From the NCBI GenBank assembly GCA_032718475.1, contig JAUCBJ010008261.1, positions 1 through 64,000 of the forward strand: a DNA stretch of 64,000 nt, given 5' to 3'. This document shows, in pieces, positions 11,815-22,459 of the stretch; the stretch's first letter is position 1, and every line of letters begins with the position of its first letter. This stretch comes from Nemertoderma westbladi (taxonomy: Eukaryota > Xenacoelomorpha > Nemertodermatida > Nemertodermatidae). Position numbers and translations under genes: made by a program. The notes beneath the pieces were generated by a model. The model was not told where the DNA came from. It did not search any database and worked only from the letters and a program-made list of their open reading frames with translations.

Positions 11815-12870
11815 CGCATCAACGAAAATGACCTTCGGTAGGCCTAGTGCAAATTATTATTTGTTTTCTACCTTTGGCGTTTTATGGACTTCAATTAACG
11901 AAATTGTTTCATAATGCGATTAAGTTGTGACAATGAAAAAATGTATGCATAAATAATCACAAGGTATTCATAAGGTATATCATAAGGTAACAAAGTATTC
12001 ACAGTGTTGAAGTCAATGGCTTCTATGTCCAACTCAATTTATCGATTATACTCAATGTTATTGAGTTTATTATTTTCCTTAAAGTTACCCACTCTTCAAC
12101 ACATGTGTGTGAAAGTCAAAGCCAAGCTAACATTAAAGCATAGAACATCGCCGTGACCGTCACAAAAGTCGACCCCCCCCCCCCCCCCCCTGTCACAAAA
12201 TGTCACGCAAGCTCTACCCCCCCCCCCCCCCCCCCCCCTAGTGCGTGACATACTTTATGAACGCCCCCCTTGTCATTTTATCGACTTCAATTGACGAAAT
12301 AGTTCCATTATGCGATTAAGTTTTAACAATGAAAAAATTTATGCATAAATAATGTAGCAGACATAGCCTGTTTAAGTGATCACATTACTTGAGGCACTTG
12401 ACTTCTCTTGGCGGAAGAATTTCAAGTCATGAATTTCATTTCAAGTATGTCAAGTCTGGTCAATTCAAGTATGTCGGGTCAATTATTTTGTCAAGTCAAG
12501 TCCTAGTTTGTCAAGTAAAGTGTATCAAGTGAAGTCTAGTATGCCAAGTCAAGCACATTTATATCAAGTGAAGTCAAGTATCTCAAGTCAGTTATGTCAG
12601 GCCAAGTCATGTCAAGTCAATAATTTCAAGTCAAGTTAAATATGTTAAGTATTGTGTCAACCAATGTAATTTGGTAAACCAAGTTTGTCAAGTCAAGTAA
12701 TGTATGTTACGTAAATATGTCAACAGAAGTATATCAAATCAAGTAGGCCTATATCTTTAAGTTAAGTGGAGTATGACAAATAAAGTATGTCAAACCAAGA
12801 ATCACAAGCCATGTCAAGTACCGATATGTCAAATCAAGTATGACAAGTCAAGTATGTCAAATGAAGTTCA
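11815..12870. repeat. Right half of the inverted region (GTCAAG-rich)
   Basis: Bases 11815-11956 are the reverse complement of about 10929-11070. Bases 12270-12390 repeat the TATGCATAAATAAT...GCCTGTTTAAGTGATCAC end in the same inverted sense. Bases 12390-12860 are GTCAAGTATGTCAAG-type low-complexity DNA, the complement of the CTTGAC stretch at 9.5-10.9 kb. Two long C tracts are embedded (12173-12190, 12217-12238). Confidence 0.75.
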
Positions 12871-14216
12871 TAGATGGGATTCAGTTGTTTCCGTCGCTCT
12901 CTCTATATATAGACAGTAAACAGCAACACAGATTAGCGACGAACTTTATATGAAATACCAGTTGAAGACAGTTTTTACTTAGAAACCATGAATGGGAGAC
13001 AGCTTAATTCGCATTATTTTATAATTTTGTGTTAAGTATTTTTAGATAATTAGTCATTATTATCGTATGTAATAATTCACACAAGAATTTGCACCACAGG
13101 TTTCTTGGACGTATTTTTAACTTGTATATTTATTTTTTATACAACAGACGTGTTTCATCAGTACTAATTACATAATTTGTTACATTATTCATTCTTGCTG
13201 TATATATTGCATATAATGGCGAATTAATGCTATTAACTTTTGACGCATTTGCAACTATATATATATATATTTCATGTGTATGATAAAAAGGCATATATGT
13301 TACATACATATATCGCATCATTTTACTACAATTCAACATTGTTTTGGTGATAGCATTAACTAATGTTTCCTTTATTAAATGAGAAAAAAATATTTAAAAC
13401 AAAAATAATATCTAAAAGTATTAGTTAGTTAGTTTATTTATGATGATCTTAATCTGATGATTGTAATCTGAACACTGTATATTGTATAATTCATAGCCCC
13501 ATAATAAAAACAAATTGGCAAGATACCATCATATCAGTTCATTATTACCAGCATTAATTCAACACAGTGGCGATCCACTTAGACTATTTACTATATCTAA
13601 TGGAAACTACCCATTTACAAGCGAGTTTATCAAAAGTGAAGCAGTTTAGCACAGAAAAAGCTTTCTTCGTGGTGGATTAAGTAATTTTATGTTCATTGGT
13701 ACTTTGCACTGGTTGAACAAAAAAATAGTGTGTGACATCTGACTTAAGTCAGATGTCGTGAAGTCAGATGATGTGACATCTGACTTAAGACCTAAAATAC
13801 ACTGAGAGCGCCACAAAGGCGTAATCGTTACAAGTAGTCAATACGCCCATTTATCCATGATAACGCCCTTGTTACATTTCCCAAAATCGTTAAAACGCCG
13901 TTATACATAACCATTTATGTCGAATTCGCTACGTGTTACATCCATATATATATATATATATGTATACATTGTATATATATATATTATTATATATTATTAT
14001 ATATATTATTAATATACATTGTAGAACAATATTAGTATTCTTAAATATCCTATTTAAGTATTAAAAAAAAATATATTATAATATATATATATAATTATAT
14101 ATAATAATATATATATATAATTATAATAAAATATATATAATATATTATTAATATACATTGTAGAACAATATTAGTATTCTTAAATAACCTATTTAAGTAT
14201 TAAAAAAAATTTCGTA
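12871..14216. other. Non-coding; perfect 24-bp palindrome and TA microsatellites
   Basis: There is no gene. A perfect 24-bp palindrome centred on CTTAAG lies at 13734-13757 (half site GACATCTGACTT) with a partial second copy just after it. TA/TAT microsatellites occupy about 13940-14160 and contain a repeated 60-bp phrase around CATTGTAGAACAATATTAG. Confidence 0.6.
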
Positions 14217-15650
14217 GGTGTGACCCAAGGTGTAGTAATACCATATTTTTTGTTCTAGAACATCTTTTAGAATAAAATCTGGATTATATTTAAAACGCAT
14301 GGAATCGTTCTAAAACGTGTTTAAAATCAATAAAAAAATTTCAAAATTTTTTTTTTCAAAAAAGTATTGGCTAGATTTCCGTATGTGCCAACATTTTCAG
14401 TTTGCTCTAAAATGTGTTTAGTTTACTAGCTACTACTTTTTAATGTTAGTGTGAAGTATTCTAAGATATTTCGAATTATTTTTTTGTTAAAAAATGTTCT
14501 AGAACATATAATTTTTGTTCTAGAACATTTTTAAAAATTTTATTTTTTTGTTTTTTTTAACACTTTTTTGTATAATTAACATATATCTATAGTAATTTTA
14601 TGTACTCAAGTAATAATTTACAATTATAGCTAGCAATTTATATCTATAGCTATAGCCTATAGTCTATAGCCTATAGTCTATAGCCTATAGTCTATAGTTA
14701 TATCTATAGCTAGCCCTAGCTAACATTTTAAAAAATGTTCTGGAATGCTATCGTTATGGTTAGTTGTTAATAATTATTTTTAAAGGAACAAATATTCTAG
14801 AATATTTTTTCCTCGAAAATTGATAATAAAAATGTTCTAGAACATTTGGTACATGTTCTAGAACATTTAATAAATGGTCTAGATCTCTTGCCAATAGATA
14901 AAAACCAGGCAAAATAGCATAAACAATTTTAAAATTGAAAATTTTTTTTAATAATTTTCTTTTTAAGAGTAAGAAATTTATTTTCTCGAAAATTCATAAT
15001 TAAAATGTTCTAGAACATTTTTTTAAAGTTCTAGAATAATCAATATACGTTCTAGAACATTTATCAAGAGAAAAACCTGACAAAAAAGCATGAGAATTTG
15101 TTGAAAAAAAAACAACGAAAATGTTGGCACATACGGAACTGTTCCCAAATTTTTTAAACAATATTTTTTTTCACAATTTTTTTTATTGATTTTTAACACG
15201 TTTTAGAACGATTCCATGCGTTTTAAATATAAACCAGATTTTTTTCTAAAAAATGTTCTAGAACAAAAAATATTTCTTCTAGAACATAATTTTTATTAAA
15301 AATGAATAGCTAACATCTTCTTGAACATTTTCTATACAATTAGTAACTAAGAACTAGCTACTACAAAATATTTATAGAAGGAAGTAGGATGTCGGAACCA
15401 GTGTCGATATTACTAGCTAAACCTACCTAAAACACTAGCTACCATAAAATTTTGTATCTTACTTAATGGGGAGACTTCAATTACGTCCATTGACCAAATT
15501 GCAGCAAATGAAAATTTATAGAACTCTCCCCATATCAAAATATCAAATTGTTGTAAAAAAAATATTGCCCCCAGTCACCGCCCCCAGTTAACTCGATGGC
15601 ATGGCCTTGTATAAAGTACGCCTTGATCACGAGCCGATCCAACACGCCCT
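14217..15650. repeat. Right member of large rearranged inverted repeats, itself folded
   Basis: Besides matching 3.0-6.4 kb in reverse complement, this segment is self-complementary: 14245-14420 pairs with about 15130-15280 (AAACGCATGGAATCGTTCTAAAACGTG and its mirror). A short tandem of CTATAGC/CTATAGT words lies at about 14640-14712. TTCTAGAA palindromes are frequent. Confidence 0.65.
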
Positions 15651-17150
15651 ACTGCGCCACATTAGATATATTCTCGCGTCCTGAGCCCAGCCAACACGCC
15701 CTACTGTGCTCCATTAGATATATTCTCGCGTCTTGACCCGAGCCAACATGCCCTATTGCCTTCCATTTGATCTGTTCTCACGTCATGAGCCCAGCCAACA
15801 CGCCCTACTGCGCCCCATTAGCTCTATTCTCGCGTCCTGAGCCCAGCCAACACGCCCTACTGCGCTCCATTAGATATATTCTCGCGTCTTGACCCGAGCC
15901 AACATGCCCTATTGCCTTCCATTTGATCTGTTCTCACGTCATGAGCCCAGCCAACACGCCCTACTGCGCTCCATTAGATATATTCTCGCGTCTTGACCCG
16001 AGCCAACATGCCCTATTGCCTTCCATTTGATCTGTTCTCACGTCATGAGCCCAGCCAACACTCCCTACTGCGCTTCATTAGATATATTCTCGCGTCCTGA
16101 GCCCAGCCAACACTCCCTACTGCGCTTCATTAGATATATTCTCGCGTCCTGAGCCCAGCCAACACGCCCTACTGCGCTCCATTAGATATATTCTCGCATC
16201 TTGACCCGAGCCAACATGCCCTATTGCCTTCCATTTGATCTGTTCTCACGTCATGAGCCCAGCCAACACGCCCTACTGCGCCACATTAGATATATTCTCG
16301 CGTCCTGAGCCCAGCCAACACGCCCTACTGCGCTCCATTAGATATATTCTCGCATCTTGACCCGAGCCAACATGCCCTATTGCCTTCCATTTGATCTGTT
16401 CTCACGTCATGAGCCCAGCCAACACGCCCTACTGCGCCCCATTAGATATATTCTCGCGTCCTGAGCCCAGCCAACACTCCCTACTGCGCCCCATTAGATA
16501 TATTCTCGCGTCCTGAGCCCAGCCAACACGCCCTACTGCGCTCCATTAGATATATTCTCGCGTCTTGACCCGAGCCAACATGCCCTATTGCCTACCATTT
16601 GATCTGTTTTCGCGTCCTGAGCCCAGCCAACACTCCCTACTGCGCTTCATTAGATATATTCTCGCGTCCTGAGCCCAGCCAACACTCCCTACTGCGCCCC
16701 ATTAGATCTATTCTCGCGTCCTGAGCCCAGCCAACACGCCCTACTGCGGTCCATTAGATATATTCTCGCGTCTTGACCCGAGCCAACATGCCCTATTGCC
16801 TTCCATTTGATCTGTTCTCACGTCATGAGCCCAGCCAACACGCCCTACTGCGCTTCATTAGATATATTCTCGCGTCCTGAGCCCAGCCAACACGCCCTAC
16901 TGCGCTCCATTAGATATATTCTCGCGTCTTGACCCGAGCCAACATGCCCTATTGCCTTCCATTTGATCTGTTCTCACGTCATGAGCCGATACAACATACC
17001 CTACTGCGCTCTATTGAATCTATTCTTGCATCCCTAGCCGATCCAACACGCCCTACAGCACTCCATTAGATATATTTTCGAGTCCAGAACCGAGCAAACA
17101 CGCTATACTGCGCTCAATTAGACCTATATTATCTCGCGTCCCGAGCCGAG
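15600..17150. repeat. 52-bp satellite array with two alternating unit types
   Basis: About 28-30 tandem units of roughly 52 bp. Type A reads GAGCCCAGCCAACACGCCCT...ATTAGATATATTCTCGCGTCCT. Type B reads GACCCGAGCCAACATGCCCT...CATTTGATCTGTTCTCACGTCAT. Types A and B recur in blocks, which suggests amplification of higher-order units. Edge units are more diverged. No open frame is conserved. Confidence 0.9.
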
Positions 17151-17970
17151 ACTATACACAAAAAATTGTTCCCAAATGGGACAAAAAATTGATAATAAGG
17201 TCTAATTCATCTATACATATTGCATTCGTCCTACGTACATCAATAGTCAAACAGTATTTGGTTAAATTTTACTATATTACTTTGCAGAAGAAATACGTTC
17301 CCATATAGTGTTCCCAAATGGGACAATAGCTGGTCGTTTTTGATACAGTAGGACACAAATAGGGCCTGTATATTCGTTATGTAATTTTAAATGATTTTTT
17401 TTAGAGTAATACATCGAGTAAAATTATTTTATAATTTTTGATATTCTATTTTGTTTTTTATAATTTGGCATGTCAAAAGACCAACTTGAAGTTTGAAAAC
17501 ACTTGAAGTTGAAAATTAAAAACAATATTCCACTCTTCCTAAACATATTAACATTAAGAAAAGTAATACGGTATAAGTCTAAATTAAATTTCCTCCAGTT
17601 GAATTTAAAAAAGTGCTCCCAATTGGGAACACTGGGAGAGTTAATATGGTAAAAAAATTGTTAAAAAATTAGGTACCAAATATTTGGTTTTGTAATTTTA
17701 AAAACAGTAGCTACCTAAAAAAAACACTAGCTACCACAAAAAAAAACAATAGCTACCACAAAAAAAAACAATAGCTAACGTCTCTCAGAAGATTACATTT
17801 CTGCATTTATGTTATAAAACAAAAAACACCATGATAATAGTTATTAACATGGACAAATAATTGGTTAAAAAGTGGATACCCATAACATAGTAATGCCGCT
17901 AGTGAATAATTACTAGCTACTTTGACTTTCAAATAAAAATTACTAGCTACGATGACTCATGAATTATGGT
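17151..17970. other. Non-coding, repeat-derived AT-rich DNA
   Basis: It contains CCCAAATGGGA-type motifs shared with 5.6-5.9 kb, and ACTAGCTACCACAAAA repeats. The phrase GTACCCATAACATAGTAATG near 17875 (one mismatch) also occurs at about 53857, just outside the Harbinger pair, so the DNA on the two sides of the nested elements is related. Confidence 0.5.
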
Positions 17971-17974
17971 TGGA

Positions 17975-18145
17975 GTTCCGCCCGTGGCTACATTTTGTTC
18001 TTATAGTTCCACCCGTGGCTACATATTGTTCTTATAGTTCCGCCCGTGGCTACATTTTGTTCTTATAGTTCCACCCGTGGCTACATTTCGTTCTTATAGT
18101 TCCGCCCGTGGCTACATTTTGTTCTTATAGTTCCGCCCGTTTAAA
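17975..18145. repeat. 31-bp tandem repeat, about six units
   Basis: The unit contains GTTCCGCCCGTGGCTACATT followed by TTGTTCTTATA, repeated with few changes. Single copies of the GCCACGGGCGGAACT phrase also occur elsewhere, for example at about 24865-24880 on the other strand. Confidence 0.9.
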
Positions 18146-18571
18146 AATAAATATTGTTTGAGTCTTTGACTTTGGATTTTCTAAGATGTTTTCATTGATA
18201 AATGTTAAACATTAATAAGTGACTAGGCCCTACTGTAATTGTTATTTAATCCAGCTAGTGTTTTTAATATTAGCTATTGTTTTTTTTATGGTAACTTATA
18301 TCAAATATTTTTAAAAACATTTTTTAATTGATTTTTTTTTGTGTTATGTTATTGATGTTAATGTTTAAGCAACACTGAAAATATATTTTTTAGATTATTA
18401 GCTAATCCGCTACCACAATTTTAAAAAAATAGTAGCTAAAAATAGTTCCGCACACCTCCCCACTAGCTACCAGAAATAATATATTTTTAGCAGCGGGATG
18501 TTTTAGAACACTAATATGTGAGAAACTGCTTAGAGATAGCTAGTTAAGCTATAACGATACCGGTATAACTA

Positions 18572-19088
18572 AAGATAGCTAGCTAATAAGTAAAGTAAAG
18601 ATATAGCTAGCTAATAAGTAAAGTAAAGATATAGCTAGCTAATAAGTAAAGTAAAGATATAGCTAGCTAATAAGTAAAGTAAAGATATAGCTAGCTAATA
18701 AGTAAAGTAAAGATATAGCTAGCTAATAAGTAAAGTAAAGATATAGCTAGCTAATAAGTAAAGTAAAGATATAGCTAGCTAATAAGTAAAGTAAAGATAT
18801 AGCTAGCTAATAAGTAAAGTAAAGATATAGCTAGCTAATAAGTAAAGTAAAGATATAGCTAGCTAATAAGTAAAGTAAAGATATAGCTAGCTAATAAGTA
18901 AAGTAAAGATATAGCTAGCTAATAAGTAAAGTAAAGATATAGCTAACTAATAAGTAAAGTAAAGATATAGCTAGCTAATAAGTAAAGTAAAGATATAGCT
19001 AGCTAATAAGTAAAGTAAAGATATAGCTAGCTAATAAGTAAAGTAAAGATATAGCTAGCTAATAAGTAAAGTAAAGATATAGCTAGCT
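18572..19088. repeat. 28-bp satellite, left segment
   Basis: About 18 near-perfect tandem copies of a 28-bp unit built from GATATAGCTAGCTAATAAG and TAAAGTAAA. It stops abruptly at a poly(T) tract where a retroelement has inserted. One unit reads AGCTAAC instead of AGCTAGC. Confidence 0.95.
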
Positions 19089-19294
19089 TTTTTTACTCTG
19101 ACTGTCTGATTTTTTTTTTTTTTTAACTTACTAGTTTATTATATAATTTGCACAATATCAGCATAACTCTTTTACAGGCACTTTATTAATAGAACAAAAT
19201 AAATAATTCCTACACCGATACCGATAATAAAAAAAATAATAAATAAAGAAAGAAGGGCCTGTTTAGAGGCCTATGACTACCACTGACAGTCAGT

Positions 19295-22200
19295 CTAGCC
19301 GGTGTTGGTATCAGCGTTAGTCAGGCGAATCGAGTCTGCGGACACCTGATGATAAACGGGGCGTTTGGTGGCGGATCTCGCTCCACGGAGACACATCAAA
19401 CTGGAGCGGAGAAGCGCGAAGCTTATCTTCCTCCGCGTCCAGCAGATACACTCAGAGTAGCTGAGGTCGCGACGATCCGAGAGTTTAAGCGATAAACGCT
19501 TAACGAACTGTTGCATCGCTGGCGCGGTACCACCAAAGGCTGAAAGTATCAGAGGCACAAACGACGACAGTTCGACCTCTCGGATGCGCTCCTCGTACTT
19601 CAGGCGTTTCCGCGCCTCGTGGTGGGAATAAGCGCCCTCGGTGGTCATGGCTGCGTTGGTGGCCGCTAGAGGGTTGTAGACCGAGACGTCGAAGTAAGTC
19701 TTCTCGAACCGGCCACCCCAGAACCCGCTGACAGAGACGTCCAACCTCGCCTGATCTTCTGTGGAGGTGGATCTGTGGGTGAACTCCTCACCTGTTAGAG
19801 GCTGGAGTGTTGGCTCTACTGCGACGTTGTGGGCTACTTCGGTTAGCGCGTCGGCAACGAAATCGCGTATCTCGTTGTGCCTTATCGAGGGATAACCCCC
19901 GGTGGGGCACGACAGGACGTGTGAAGGGGAAAATCGTTCCCCACAGACACAACGAGAAGGGAGCGACTTCGGTTGCCAGCCATAGCGCAGACACAGAGCG
20001 TCGCGGAACTCTTCCTTAGACAGGTGAGTTTTGTGAAGGGTGACCGGTTTTGAGTTCAACCAAGCTGAAGCCCCCTTCTCCGACACCAGCTCCCTCAGAT
20101 TCTGTTGGGACTCCGACAGCCGACCATGACATTCTGTTGTTTTGGTCTTAGACGCCACGAAGGATTCAGCCTTTATCAGATTAGTGATATGGTTCTGATC
20201 CTCCCTGATGTCTGACATGGTCTCGGCTGTCGCCCCGTCTAGCGGTTCGCAGACCCGGCAGGAGTTCGCAAACTGGTTGGTGAGGTCTGAGGGGAGAGGG
20301 ATACCCAAACCGCCGTTCCTTATGGGTAGAGAGAGGAGCTGGCGTTCGTTGTCTGGGATCGAAGGGCGGTCGGCAATCTTGCACAGACATCGCAGAACTG
20401 CGCCCTCAAGGTCATCGAAATGGAGGGCGGCGTTCGGGACCACCCTCGCGAGGAACCGCCAGCGACAGGACAACCCCAGCGCCAGGTTAGAGTAGGCGCA
20501 GTGGGGGTCGATGCTGGCGATGTCGCCGAGTCGGTCGACCTCTGCGACGAACTCCTCGACCTTGGAGGTGATGTAGGCCTGGCGGTACTCGGCAGACCCC
20601 ACCACACCGCCTAGGAGTTTGTTCCCCCCCGCGGAGATGACGATCCCGGTTCCCGCGAATATCTCCTCTGCTTCCGCCAGTTTCTCCGACTTCACCGTCA
20701 GGTGGCACTTGGATGGGTAGTACCCGTACAGTGGACCACGCGTTACCACCACGTCCCACATCTTCCTTAGTTCCCGGAGGGCACCCTCCGCGTTGCCGTC
20801 ATCGGCGAACCATTTCTGGTTCACCACGCAGGCGGCAGCGATCTCCGATAGCAATGGCCGCGTCCCAGCGGAGAACATTGGCATCGCAGCCGGGTCCCCC
20901 TGGGTCGACCCCTCCCTGGAGTAGATAGTCTCCCCCCCTACAAACAGTCGCGTTGGTTCGCTGTAACAGTTCGTTACGATGGTGTGAAGGGAGGGACAGA
21001 CGTGGCGGATGTTATGGATGGCGGCATCGCGGTTCAGCGAGTTGAATGCGTTGGTGGCGTCGATCTGGAGGACGGCCTCGCAGTCGTCCTCTGAGAATGT
21101 CTCGTTCAGACTGTGTATGGCATATTCTATGCCAGCTTTCTGGCCCATACACAGCTGAGTCGACCCACCAACGCTCTGAAGATCCTCTGTGATGCACCGC
21201 ATCGCCGCCTTCCCAATAACCCTCCGTAGAACCTCGCCGATGCCGATCGGACGAACTCCGGGGCACTTATCGAGCGCCAACAGCCGACAGGAGAGGAGCG
21301 CCGACATCACGCCAGAGGGCAGCACATCCTGACTAATCCGTTTCGCCATGTCGGCTATGGCACCACACAGGTCAACGGATTGTTGGCGGAACTTGGTCAG
21401 GATGTGCTTCCACCCCTGGACATCCAACCCAGAAGGACCAGCACCGTTACCTCTCATCCGGAGAAGACTCGATAGGATGAGGGGGCCATCTAGCCGCTCG
21501 AACACGACGTTATGGTGTTCTGGCGCTCCATCCCACTCCGTCAGGAGCACTGAACTGTCAGCTGGGGCGGCTGGCGGGTGTTTCTCCAGCAGAACGTCCC
21601 TCACCCATCGGGTAGCCCCGTTCTTATCAACAAAGGTGTCTGACAGTTTCATGGGACTACCTTTGTTGATATCGGAGAGACAAGGGGTGGCCGCTGACAC
21701 GTTCCCAGTCAGCATGTGGCGTACAAACGCCTTCCGGAGCGCCTCTGTATCTGATTTCTTTACCCGGGATGTTGGAAGGTGTTTTTTGATGGCTCTCGCT
21801 TCCGCCAACAGCTGTAGGAATCGACCAGCCTGCCAATCACACAGGCGACGTTCCAGAATCTTCCTGTGGGTCGCTGCGTTGGATGACCTACTGGGTTTCT
21901 GTAACAGGAGCGCTGGTATGCATATCAGTGCATAAAGGGCGATCTCCTGTAACTCTGATCCTGATGTAAACAGTTTAACCAGCCGTGTATACTCGGAGAC
22001 CAACTCTCTACCTCCAGCGCCCATAGGAACTAAAAATAGGTTGGGTCTCCAGTGTACGATGGTGTTGTACACCTTCTCCACAGAACTAGAGATCTCCTGG
22101 ACTGGTAGAGTTGTATTACACCAAGATACAGTGTGAGTTGGGATGGACGACTGACCCGCGACTGTAGGGGGCTGACACTTTGTTGAAGTGAGTCCAACAC

Positions 22201-22459
22201 TGGACAGGGAGGATGGCAGAGGTCGACCGATAGATGCCGAGGGTGCCAACTGGACTGGTGGGGGACCCGGCTGGATTGCTGGGGGACCCGACCGGACTGA
22301 AGGGGGACCCGACTGTTCTGAAGGGAGACCCGACTGGACTGCTGGGGGACCCGACTGGACTCCTGAGGGACCCGACTGGTCTGATGGGGGACCTGACTGG
22401 ACTGCTGGGGGACCCGACTGGACTCCTGAGGGACCCGACTGGTCTGAAGGGGGACCCAA
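19295..22459 (-). CDS. Reverse transcriptase with C-terminal Cys/His endonuclease-like domain
   Basis: An uninterrupted frame of about 1,055 codons; the first codon is TTG at the satellite junction, so the true start is missing. Residues 1-75 are Gln-Ser-Gly-Pro-Pro repeats. Residues about 330-620 are the RT: motif A with catalytic Asp near 467 (QIDATNAFNSLN), the STQGDP block, and FADD at 551-554. It lacks the APE endonuclease usual in LINEs. The C-terminal part holds C-x-C-x(n)-H-x3-C near 837, RHNEIRDF near 860, and an ARLDV...FDVSV pair near 905-925. That order (Cys/His knuckle, RHN, then acidic residues) resembles restriction-like endonucleases of R2/NeSL-type elements, and also a very common uncurated RT family of cnidarians and other invertebrates. 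Assignment to a named clade is inference. GC content is far higher than the surroundings. Confidence 0.85.
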   Translation of the reverse strand: MGPPSDQSGPSGVQSGPPAVQSGPPSDQSGPSGVQSGPPAVQSGLPSEQSGPPSVRSGPPAIQPGPPPVQLAPSASIGRPLPSSLSSVGLTSTKCQPPTVAGQSSIPTHTVSWCNTTLPVQEISSSVEKVYNTIVHWRPNLFLVPMGAGGRELVSEYTRLVKLFTSGSELQEIALYALICIPALLLQKPSRSSNAATHRKILERRLCDWQAGRFLQLLAEARAIKKHLPTSRVKKSDTEALRKAFVRHMLTGNVSAATPCLSDINKGSPMKLSDTFVDKNGATRWVRDVLLEKHPPAAPADSSVLLTEWDGAPEHHNVVFERLDGPLILSSLLRMRGNGAGPSGLDVQGWKHILTKFRQQSVDLCGAIADMAKRISQDVLPSGVMSALLSCRLLALDKCPGVRPIGIGEVLRRVIGKAAMRCITEDLQSVGGSTQLCMGQKAGIEYAIHSLNETFSEDDCEAVLQIDATNAFNSLNRDAAIHNIRHVCPSLHTIVTNCYSEPTRLFVGGETIYSREGSTQGDPAAMPMFSAGTRPLLSEIAAACVVNQKWFADDGNAEGALRELRKMWDVVVTRGPLYGYYPSKCHLTVKSEKLAEAEEIFAGTGIVISAGGNKLLGGVVGSAEYRQAYITSKVEEFVAEVDRLGDIASIDPHCAYSNLALGLSCRWRFLARVVPNAALHFDDLEGAVLRCLCKIADRPSIPDNERQLLSLPIRNGGLGIPLPSDLTNQFANSCRVCEPLDGATAETMSDIREDQNHITNLIKAESFVASKTKTTECHGRLSESQQNLRELVSEKGASAWLNSKPVTLHKTHLSKEEFRDALCLRYGWQPKSLPSRCVCGERFSPSHVLSCPTGGYPSIRHNEIRDFVADALTEVAHNVAVEPTLQPLTGEEFTHRSTSTEDQARLDVSVSGFWGGRFEKTYFDVSVYNPLAATNAAMTTEGAYSHHEARKRLKYEERIREVELSSFVPLILSAFGGTAPAMQQFVKRLSLKLSDRRDLSYSECICWTRRKISFALLRSSLMCLRGARSATKRPVYHQVSADSIRLTNADTNTG
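22240..22459. repeat. 21-bp coding minisatellite (Gln-Ser-Gly-Pro-Pro)
   Basis: GGGGGACCCGACTGGACTGCT-like units of about 21 bp repeat ten or so times at the N-terminal end of the RT frame. The array is cut off by the satellite junction, so the original repeat tract may have been longer. Confidence 0.85.

Larger units (their letters stand above)
19089..22459 (-). mobile_element. 5'-truncated poly(A)-tailed retrotransposon inserted in the 28-bp satellite
   Basis: The insertion splits the satellite. On the minus strand it ends in poly(A), seen as T runs at 19088-19096 and about 19115-19132, after a 3' UTR of roughly 200 bp. At its other end the coding frame meets the satellite directly. The satellite phrase AAAGATATAGCTAGCT occurs on both sides and can serve as the target duplication, although the repeat makes its true length uncertain. 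Truncation at the 5' end plus a 3' poly(A) tail is the usual product of target-primed reverse transcription. Confidence 0.85.

Noticed and set aside
19788-21935. Many medium open frames on both strands across 19.8-21.9 kb
   Set aside because: All overlap the long reverse transcriptase frame, share its high GC content, and show no independent motif; they are shadow frames.
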